Positions 1-5,890 of a stretch of 23,125 nucleotides of DNA are shown here, in pieces. The notes under the pieces were generated by a model that searched no databases, was not told where the DNA came from, and worked only from the letters and a program-made list of their open reading frames with translations. The DNA lies in the NCBI GenBank assembly GCA_947258805.1, contig CAMYJV010000073.1, positions 1 through 23,125 on the forward strand, given 5' to 3'. The position numbers and the translations under genes are program-made. Origin of the DNA: an uncultured Gammaproteobacteria bacterium. Its GTDB lineage: Bacteria > Pseudomonadota > Gammaproteobacteria > GCA-2729495. Each line of letters opens with the position of its first letter. Position 1 is the stretch's first letter.

Positions 1-1745
1 TGGCCAACGGCCCGTCTTGGACCAGTGGACAACTCGATGGCGGGCTCGATTTCGACGGCGCGGACGATACGGTCGACGCCGGTTCTGCCAGTACCATCGA
101 CGATGTGTTCGCCGGCGGTGGCACACTGGCTGGCTGGATCTATCCAAGAAGCTGGGGCGGCGGTGCGTTCGGCCGCATCGCTGACAAGGCGGATGCACTG
201 GGCGCCAACCGAAACGGCTGGGCCTTCGAGCTATACGGCTCACCGCGGGCCATGCTGTTCCAGTACGGCTTCTCCGGAGATATCGGTAACTGGTACACGC
301 CTACGGACTCTGTCGTGCTCGACACCTGGCAGCACGTCGCCGTCGTCTATGACAACAGTGCTGACACCAACGATCCAACTATCTACATCGACGGCATTGC
401 GCAGCCGCTGACGGAGCTGGATGCGCCAGTAGGCACCGCGTCGTCCGATGCGGCGAGCGATCTCCACCTGGGCAACTACGCCATCGCGCTGAGCCGCGCA
501 TTCGACGGCGTGCTCGACGATATTCGCCTGTATGGCCGAATGCTGTCGGCGACAGAAATCGCCGAGCTGGCAACGCCGCCGCCGCAGCTGCCGGTGGCAC
601 ACTGGAAGCTCGATGACAGCACCGGAACGACCGCCATCGATTCCGCAGGTAACAATGACGGCACCTTGATCAACGGGCCTGCATGGGTGGCCGGGCCACA
701 GGGAGGCGCCCTCGATTTCGACGGCAGCAACGACCGCGTAGGCGTCGGGACCTTTGACGTGACGGGCAGCGGGCTCACCCTGATGGGCTGGTTCAAGGCC
801 GACTCGCTACCCGATACTACCGATCCGCGAATCGTCTCCAAGGCAAGCAGCACGGCCGAGGCCGACGCCTGGTGGCAGCTGAGCATCCTGACCTCCGGCG
901 GGAATGGGAATATCCGCTTGCGCACCAAGGCGGGTGGCACCACTGCGACGCTGATCGACTCCAGCACTAACCTGAGTGCCAGCCAGTGGTACTTTGCTGT
1001 CGGCACCTACGACTCGGGCACCGGGGAGATGAAGCTCTACCTGGACGGTGCTGAAGTTGCGAGCCAATTCCACCCGATCGGCGGAGCCGTCGATACCAAT
1101 GGGACAGTGCCGGTTGAAATCGGCTCCAACGGTTCCGCTGAACAGTTCTTCGATGGTGCCATCGATGACGTACGCGTCTATGATCGGGCGCTAAGTTCCA
1201 CACAGATCAGTGAACTGTTCGTGGCCGGCGGCGCCGGTGGCGGCGTTACCTGTACCTTCCGTGACGAGTTTGACGTCGCGAGCTACAGCAACCAGGATGG
1301 GGATGCGCTGTGGGCCGGGGACTGGCAGGAGGTGAACGACGGCGGCAGCCCGACCGCTGGCGACATCCGGATCGAGGGTGGCGGTAACCCCGGCAACTCG
1401 CTTCGAATCCAGGACGACGACCGGCCGATTACCCGCGCGGCGGACCTAAGCGGACACACGACTGCGACACTGACGCTCGATTACAAGCGCGTCGCACTGG
1501 AATCCGGCGAGTACGTGGCGGTGAGCGTGTACGACGGCAGCACGTGGACAGAGCTCGCGCAGTTCGGCAACCCGCCGGTCGGCAACGATGCTGAGTACCA
1601 GGCGTATGTCAGGGACATCAGCGCCTACATCTCGCCGAATTTCCAGATCCAGCTGGCGTCACCCGCCGGCGGCATGAACAACTCCGACGACGTCAAATTC
1701 GACAACCTGCAGATCGAAGCGAGCGGCGGCGCCACCTGCCCGTAG
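1..1745 (+). CDS. LamG-domain secreted/surface protein, 3' part (5' end outside window)
   Basis: The reading frame is open from the window edge (first full codon at base 3) to the TAG at 1743-1745, so the true start lies upstream. The ATG at 105 is internal to a LamG domain and is not the start. Two concanavalin A-like LamG/laminin-G domains are visible. The first runs from the edge to about base 575. The second spans about 590-1225 and opens with the typical AHWKLDD...GTLINGPAWV...LDFDG pattern. Both end in the family signature DDIRLYGRxLSxTEIAEL or DDVRVYDRALSSTQISEL. A third beta-rich domain (about 1250-1740) starts DEFDVASYSNQDG and is bracketed by Cys residues (VTCTF and the C-terminal ATCP), which could form a disulfide. 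LamG domains usually bind glycans or proteins at the cell surface. Its position just before a pilus operon suggests an adhesin or MshQ-like role, but this is inference. Confidence 0.85.
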   Translation, partial: ANGPSWTSGQLDGGLDFDGADDTVDAGSASTIDDVFAGGGTLAGWIYPRSWGGGAFGRIADKADALGANRNGWAFELYGSPRAMLFQYGFSGDIGNWYTPTDSVVLDTWQHVAVVYDNSADTNDPTIYIDGIAQPLTELDAPVGTASSDAASDLHLGNYAIALSRAFDGVLDDIRLYGRMLSATEIAELATPPPQLPVAHWKLDDSTGTTAIDSAGNNDGTLINGPAWVAGPQGGALDFDGSNDRVGVGTFDVTGSGLTLMGWFKADSLPDTTDPRIVSKASSTAEADAWWQLSILTSGGNGNIRLRTKAGGTTATLIDSSTNLSASQWYFAVGTYDSGTGEMKLYLDGAEVASQFHPIGGAVDTNGTVPVEIGSNGSAEQFFDGAIDDVRVYDRALSSTQISELFVAGGAGGGVTCTFRDEFDVASYSNQDGDALWAGDWQEVNDGGSPTAGDIRIEGGGNPGNSLRIQDDDRPITRAADLSGHTTATLTLDYKRVALESGEYVAVSVYDGSTWTELAQFGNPPVGNDAEYQAYVRDISAYISPNFQIQLASPAGGMNNSDDVKFDNLQIEASGGATCP

Positions 1746-1862
1746 GGTGCACTCCGTGCACCGTATTCATGGTGCGTGGAACGGCGGTGCGTGGAACGCA
1801 CCCTACCGTTTCAATCATCGCCGTGGGTGCGTTGGGCAAACGGTGCGTGGAACGCACCCTAC
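1741..1862. repeat. Cluster of REP-like palindromic repeats
   Basis: Two identical 21-bp units lie at 1786-1806 and 1842-1862. Each contains the inverted repeat GGTGCGTggaACGCACC followed by CTAC. A truncated copy starts at 1771, a diverged one (GGTGCGTTGGGCAAACG) at about 1830, and an inverted, diverged copy at 1741-1763 overlaps the stop of the LamG gene. Short, GC-rich, imperfectly palindromic units in both orientations in an intergenic gap are typical of REP elements, which are often mobilised by RAYT transposases. No transposase gene lies in this window. Repeats of this kind can also act as transcript-end stabilisers or terminators for the upstream gene. Confidence 0.75.
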
Positions 1863-1863
1863 G

Positions 1864-1879
1864 TGTGACGTACGTCACA
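1864..1879. promoter_or_regulatory. Perfect palindrome matching the CRP/Vfr consensus
   Basis: The sequence TGTGACGTACGTCACA is a perfect 16-bp palindrome and matches the CRP/Vfr core TGTGA-N6-TCACA in every fixed position. It lies about 175 bp before the GTG start of the diguanylate cyclase/pilus operon. CRP-family regulators control type IV and MSHA pili in other gammaproteobacteria, so operon control is plausible. It directly abuts the REP-like repeats, so it could instead be part of that repeat cluster. No clear -10/-35 pair could be fixed between it and the gene. Confidence 0.45.
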
Positions 1880-2052
1880 TTCGCGGTCGGAGAGGGACCG
1901 TGACGCGGGCCGCAGCGTTGTCATAAGCCCCACCGAATTCCGACTCCGTCACAGTCCCAAACCCCTATTTTCCTTAATCTTTCGCTTGGAAAACCGCGTC
2001 CGCGGGCAGCCGTGGCGCGTACCGGAATTGGGTTCAAGGAGTCGCAAGAACA
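1880..2052. other. Leader region of the cyclase/pilus operon
   Basis: This is the rest of the 307-bp gap between the LamG gene and the diguanylate cyclase. It holds no convincing ORF or hairpin terminator. A relatively AT-rich patch at about 1965-1990 (CTATTTTCCTTAATCTTT) is the likeliest promoter area, but no good -35/-10 pair was found. The ribosome binding site AAGGAG at 2036-2041 lies 11 nt before the GTG at 2053. Confidence 0.35.
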
Positions 2053-3201
2053 GTGTCACCTGGGGTGAAGCAACTGTTGTCCGCAACGGAGTTTGCGCGG
2101 GATGAGGTTACGACCTACGCGCGGGAATTGATCCTGCCCGAAACCCGGGCCGGGCTCACGTGGCTCGCGTTGTTGTTGCTGGCGCTGCAGGTGGGTATCT
2201 GGGGCCTGGAGATGAATGCAGGTCGCGGCACGGCCTATTTCAATACTTTCGCTTTGCTGAGCCTGCTGAGCGTCCACATGATTTGGTCGGCCCGATACGT
2301 AAAGGACACCTCCACCCTGCATTTCCTGGCGATCACCTACCTGGTCATGTATTCCATGGCCATCGTGTTCGCCGCGCATCGCGCCGGGCAATTCGACATC
2401 GTGTTGATGGCCAGCGCCGTGATGTTGATTGTCGCCGTGCCCCTCATTCCGTGGGGATTGCGCGAAGCCTCAGCCGTTAGCCTGCTGATCTACACGCTGT
2501 TTACCGGTTCCACGATGTCTGTGCAGGGGCGCTTCGACGCGCAGACGTTGTGGACCATGCAGTTCCTGTTCTTTGCCAGTTCGGTCATAGCCCTGGTGCT
2601 GGTGGCGCGCAACGTGCGCGTGCGCAAGCACGACATCGAAACCCGCTTCGATCTCGAGGAAGCGGGCCAGCGCCACGAGCATCTGTCGCTAACCGATCCG
2701 CTCACGGGTGCCTTCAATCGCCGCTTCCTGAACCAGAATTACGAGGGCCTGGTCCAGAACGCCGTTGCCCGCGAGCAGCAGCTGTGCCTGGCCCTGCTGG
2801 ACATCGATCAGTTCAAATCACTGAACGACACCTACGGGCACCACAGCGGCGACATCATCCTGAAGCAACTGGTCGGCATTCTGCACGACAACCTGCCCGG
2901 GGATGCCATCGTGATTCGCCTGGGCGGCGACGAGTTTGCGATCCTGTGCTCGGGCAGGCAGTGCCGGGCGAACGTCGACCAGTGTCTGCGGCACCTCGAA
3001 ACAGATCCGGCGGTGCTGCGTGCGACAGATGGCAAGGTTGTTACTGTGAGTGCCGGCTTTGCCCATGCGATCATTGACGGGGTCGCCAGCAGCCTGGAGG
3101 CGACGTACCGGCGGGCCGACGAACAGCTCTACTCGATCAAGCGCAGCCGCCAGGCCGGAACTGGCGACGGCGACGCGGCGGCAGCCGCAGTGACGCCGTG
3201 A
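2053..3201 (+). CDS. Membrane-bound diguanylate cyclase (GGDEF)
   Basis: The 382-residue protein would make cyclic di-GMP from two GTP at the inner membrane. The N-terminal ~190 residues contain about six hydrophobic helices (around 33-50, 62-80, 90-108, 115-133, 140-152 and 167-186), forming a MASE-like sensor. A short linker follows, then a GGDEF domain opening LTDPLTGAFNRRF at residue 213. The catalytic RLGGDEF places GGDEF at 291-295. The RxxD product-inhibition site expected nine to six residues before GGDEF is absent (it reads PGDA), so feedback inhibition at that site is unlikely. The GTG start is supported by AAGGAG 11 nt upstream. The stop overlaps the start of the PilM-like gene (GTGA), so it heads the pilus operon and probably supplies a local c-di-GMP signal to it. 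Confidence 0.93.
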   Translation: MSPGVKQLLSATEFARDEVTTYARELILPETRAGLTWLALLLLALQVGIWGLEMNAGRGTAYFNTFALLSLLSVHMIWSARYVKDTSTLHFLAITYLVMYSMAIVFAAHRAGQFDIVLMASAVMLIVAVPLIPWGLREASAVSLLIYTLFTGSTMSVQGRFDAQTLWTMQFLFFASSVIALVLVARNVRVRKHDIETRFDLEEAGQRHEHLSLTDPLTGAFNRRFLNQNYEGLVQNAVAREQQLCLALLDIDQFKSLNDTYGHHSGDIILKQLVGILHDNLPGDAIVIRLGGDEFAILCSGRQCRANVDQCLRHLETDPAVLRATDGKVVTVSAGFAHAIIDGVASSLEATYRRADEQLYSIKRSRQAGTGDGDAAAAAVTP

Positions 3202-4340
3202 ACGCGCTGGTGGAAAAACTGAAGGGCAGCCTGGCGCCGACTCCGCGCAACAGCCGTGTCGGGCCCATCGGTCTGCACTTTGCCGAAGAGCAGGTGCACG
3301 CGGTGCAGTTGCGCCGCCTCGCGTCGGGCGCTTACTGCCTGCGAGCGTGGGCTTCCGCGCGCTATCCCGATTCCCGCGAAGACGCGCTGGAAAATTCCGC
3401 GCGTCTGCAGCGAGTGCTGGAGAAGCTGCTCAGTCGCGGCCGCTTCCAGGGCCGCGAGACGGTGACCGCGTTGCCGCCGGCCATGTCGCGCATGACTTCC
3501 CTGAACTACCAGGTATCGAACACGACATCTGATGGCGAGGCCATTCTCCGGTTGATGGAAAGCCGCGTAGAGGGCTCCATTAATGACTACGTGATCGACT
3601 TTCTTCCGGTGCGCGGTGACGCCAATTCGCGCGATCGTGTGGCGCTCGTGGCGACAAGCCGCCGCAGCGACGTGCTGAAGTTTCTGGAAGTCCTGCGCGA
3701 AGTGCGCCTCGACGTGGCGGAACTGGAAGTGGGTCCGGCGGCCATCAATCGCTTGATCAGCCTGTTGCCCAGGCCCGAGAACAGCCGTGGCAACGTGCTG
3801 GTCATCAATTACGGCGCGGAACAGACCTTCATCACCCTGATCTCCGGTCGTCGCCTGCTGATGGACAAGGAGATCAACTTCGGCGCCAACATGCTGGTCC
3901 AGCAGATTGCGCGCAGCCTCGACGTGAGCCCCACGATGGCAGAAGAAATGGCCGTGCGCGAGGGCTTGAACCAGCAGGCCAAGAAACCCTTCGGCGCAAC
4001 GGTGCAGCTGACTGCCGACGATCTGAACCCGCTGGTGGAGATCGTCCGCCCGGTGTTCGCACCCCTGGCGGAAGAAGTCCGCCGTGCGTGCCTGTACGCC
4101 GCGTCCGAGAGCCAGGGCGACGTTGTCGAACAGGTCTACACCGTGGGCTCCATTGCCCGCTGGCCTGGCGCGGACCAGCTGCTGAGCGAAATCGCGCGGC
4201 TGCCGGTGGCCACGACGCTGCCGCTCACGGCGATTTTCGATGGCGACGACACATCCGGCACTGCGAATTATCCGGGCATTGGGCCGGAGCTTGCGACCGC
4301 CACCGGGCTGGCGCTCAGGGGGTTGGTTGACGATGCGTGA
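3198..4340 (+). CDS. PilM/MshI-like pilus assembly ATPase-fold protein
   Basis: This 380-residue soluble protein belongs to the PilM (actin/FtsA-fold) family, called MshI in MSHA clusters. In these machines PilM sits on the cytoplasmic face, binds the N-terminus of PilN, and links the inner-membrane PilNO complex to the motor. Family features visible are GPIGLHF near the N-terminus (phosphate-1-like strand), a VGPAAINRLISLL segment around residue 180, and the VLVINYGAEQTFITLISGR and INFGANMLVQQIARSL blocks. No membrane helix or signal peptide is present. The GTG start overlaps the upstream TGA as GTGA, and its own end overlaps the next ATG by 8 nt, which implies translational coupling. The family call is firm; choosing PilM or MshI as the name depends on whether the rest of the cluster is of MSHA type. 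Confidence 0.85.
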   Translation: MNALVEKLKGSLAPTPRNSRVGPIGLHFAEEQVHAVQLRRLASGAYCLRAWASARYPDSREDALENSARLQRVLEKLLSRGRFQGRETVTALPPAMSRMTSLNYQVSNTTSDGEAILRLMESRVEGSINDYVIDFLPVRGDANSRDRVALVATSRRSDVLKFLEVLREVRLDVAELEVGPAAINRLISLLPRPENSRGNVLVINYGAEQTFITLISGRRLLMDKEINFGANMLVQQIARSLDVSPTMAEEMAVREGLNQQAKKPFGATVQLTADDLNPLVEIVRPVFAPLAEEVRRACLYAASESQGDVVEQVYTVGSIARWPGADQLLSEIARLPVATTLPLTAIFDGDDTSGTANYPGIGPELATATGLALRGLVDDA

Positions 4341-4989
4341 CATCGATCTCATACCCGCCGATTATCGGCGCGCGCGCTGGTTCCGGGCCTGGTCGAAAAA
4401 GATGCTCGTGTCGACGGCGGCGCTGGCGGCGCTGTGCCTGTTGGTCTTCTCGGCGTTGAGCCTGCGGGTCAGCCAGCTGCGCGAAGAAGCCGCAGTGCTC
4501 GAGCAACAGCGGGCTGTTACCGCGCAACAGCGAGAGGACCTCGAAGCGCTGAACCGGCAACGGACTTCCCTCGATCAGCAACTATCGCTGCTGGGCAGCC
4601 TGCGCAGCGGTGCGCCCGCGCAATCCGTATTCCTGGCCATCGACGAAGCCCTGGCGGATGCCGAGGTCTGGTTCGTGAACTGGCAGTTTCGCCGCGCCGG
4701 CGTGATGGTGCCGGAGAGCCAGACGGCCGGCGTTCAGACCGGCTATTTCATCGTGGTCCCCGAACTGGCGGCCCCGGAGGGCGAACAGGGCTGGCTCGTC
4801 GAGACCCACATGACGATCACCGGCCAGGCTCGCGACCACGAGGCACTGTCGCGGTTCGTCAGTGGCCTGTACGCACAGCCGGCGGTGGTGAACGTCAGCG
4901 TCCAGCGCACCGAACTGAGTCAGCTCTCGTCACGCGAAGTGGTTAAGTTTGACCTGGCCGTTGTCCTGAATAGCGAGGCCCGGGGATGA
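4333..4989 (+). CDS. PilN-like pilus inner-membrane assembly protein
   Basis: I start this at the ATG at 4333 rather than at an in-frame ATG at 4240 inside the PilM-like gene. The 4333 start gives MRDIDLIPADYRR, close to the conserved PilN N-terminal motif (NLLPWR/DLIPxDYR) that docks into PilM. The 218-residue product then has one membrane helix (about residues 25-45), a coiled-coil periplasmic stretch rich in Gln/Glu/Leu (about 46-90), and a ferredoxin-like periplasmic domain. PilN pairs with PilO to form the inner-membrane alignment complex of type IV pili. The gene overlaps its upstream neighbour by 8 nt and its downstream neighbour by 4 nt (ATGA). Confidence 0.85.
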   Translation: MRDIDLIPADYRRARWFRAWSKKMLVSTAALAALCLLVFSALSLRVSQLREEAAVLEQQRAVTAQQREDLEALNRQRTSLDQQLSLLGSLRSGAPAQSVFLAIDEALADAEVWFVNWQFRRAGVMVPESQTAGVQTGYFIVVPELAAPEGEQGWLVETHMTITGQARDHEALSRFVSGLYAQPAVVNVSVQRTELSQLSSREVVKFDLAVVLNSEARG

Positions 4990-5576
4990 ATACGCAGCTG
5001 CCGATGAAATTGCCTACGCAGCTGCAGTCGCTGGAGCCGCGCCAGATGCAGCTGGCCGGCGCCGGCGTCGTGGCTCTGCTGCTCGTGGCTCTGCTGATGT
5101 ACCTGGTGCTGCCCCAGTGGCGCGCCTATCAATCCGTGGGCACATCGCTGCAGCTGCTGCGCCAGGGCGCCGACGAGGGTGCAACACTGGATTCGCAACT
5201 CGCAACGCTGCGCAGTCAGGTGGAGGGCCTGGAGCGCACGCTGAACGGCGATGCGTCGAACCTGCCGGCCAAGAAAATGGAAGGCTTTGTGATTGGCCGC
5301 CTGCAGACCATTTCGTGGCGTAATGACGTAATCCTGGTGAGCGTTGAGCCGCGCGAAGGCACACCGCTGAACCAGTTTCGTGAACTGGTTTTCGATGTGG
5401 AGCTCAGAAGCAGCTACTTCGATTTTTACGACTGGCTGCAGGACATCGGCGCAGAACTGGGTTTCGTGGTCATCAAGCAGTTCGAGATATCCGAATCGAA
5501 CCGCAGTCGCCCGGGGGAAGAGTTGCCACTGAAAGTGAAGTTGACCATGGCGGCCTACCGGAACCAGAACGCATGA
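4986..5576 (+). CDS. PilO/MshJ-like pilus inner-membrane assembly protein
   Basis: The 196-residue protein has the PilO layout: a short cytoplasmic N-terminus, one membrane helix (about 22-42, AGVVALLLVALLMYLVLPQW), a coiled-coil region, and a periplasmic alpha/beta domain ending with KVKLTMAAYR. PilO forms heterodimers with PilN and contacts the PilP lipoprotein, bridging the inner membrane to the secretin. ATGA overlaps at both ends (4986-4989 and 5573-5576) couple it tightly to its neighbours. Sequence conservation in this family is low, so the call rests on gene order plus topology and not on a catalytic motif. Confidence 0.78.
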   Translation: MNTQLPMKLPTQLQSLEPRQMQLAGAGVVALLLVALLMYLVLPQWRAYQSVGTSLQLLRQGADEGATLDSQLATLRSQVEGLERTLNGDASNLPAKKMEGFVIGRLQTISWRNDVILVSVEPREGTPLNQFRELVFDVELRSSYFDFYDWLQDIGAELGFVVIKQFEISESNRSRPGEELPLKVKLTMAAYRNQNA

Positions 5577-5890
5577 AGGGTCGATACCTGAAAATCGCGC
5601 ACGGGCTGCTCCTGCTGCTGGCCACGACGGCGGTCAGCGCGGAACTGCTGAGCCGCGATCCATTCCAGCCTCCCGCGGAATTTACGGTCGCGCCGGGCAA
5701 GCCCGGCCAGGCGCCGCTGCTCCTGGCCGGCGACCAGTCGCTGGTGAATCTCGGTGGCGAGCTGCTCGGTATCGGGGAGTCTGCCAACGGCTACCAATTG
5801 CTGCAGGTGGGTGAAACCCACGCAGTGTTTCAGCGTGGTGATGAAGTCATCACGTTAACTCTTTACCCGGACAAGAAAGATGCTGGTTAG
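5573..5890 (+). CDS. MshK/PilP-like periplasmic pilus protein
   Basis: The 105-residue protein has a signal peptide (residues 1-22, a hydrophobic core ending TTAVSA|ELLSRDPFQPP). A small beta-rich domain follows (LVNLGGELLGIGESANGYQLLQVGETHAVFQRGDEVITLTL). The SRDPFQPP element resembles the DPFxP element of PilP and GspC-type proteins. The length is close to MshK and shorter than classical PilP, and there is no lipobox Cys, so it is soluble or weakly held in the periplasm. PilP-type proteins bind the N-domains of the secretin. Its end overlaps the secretin start by 11 nt. Confidence 0.72.
   Translation: MKGRYLKIAHGLLLLLATTAVSAELLSRDPFQPPAEFTVAPGKPGQAPLLLAGDQSLVNLGGELLGIGESANGYQLLQVGETHAVFQRGDEVITLTLYPDKKDAG

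Noticed and set aside
1786..1862. Possible CRISPR-like repeats
   Set aside because: Only two full copies, near-perfect short palindromes, with other copies inverted or truncated and no cas genes; REP-like is the better reading.
2005..2035. Possible sigma-54 promoter (TGGCGCG...GGAATTGG) before the cyclase gene
   Set aside because: The spacing and the -12 GC element do not fit the GG-N10-GC rule.
4240..4332. Longer start for the PilN-like protein
   Set aside because: It lies wholly in the PilM-like gene, and the conserved PilN N-terminal motif begins at 4333.
3129..4352. Minus-strand open frame opposite the PilM-like gene
   Set aside because: His/Gln/Arg-rich with no recognisable family, whereas the plus strand has clear PilM motifs and coupled starts.
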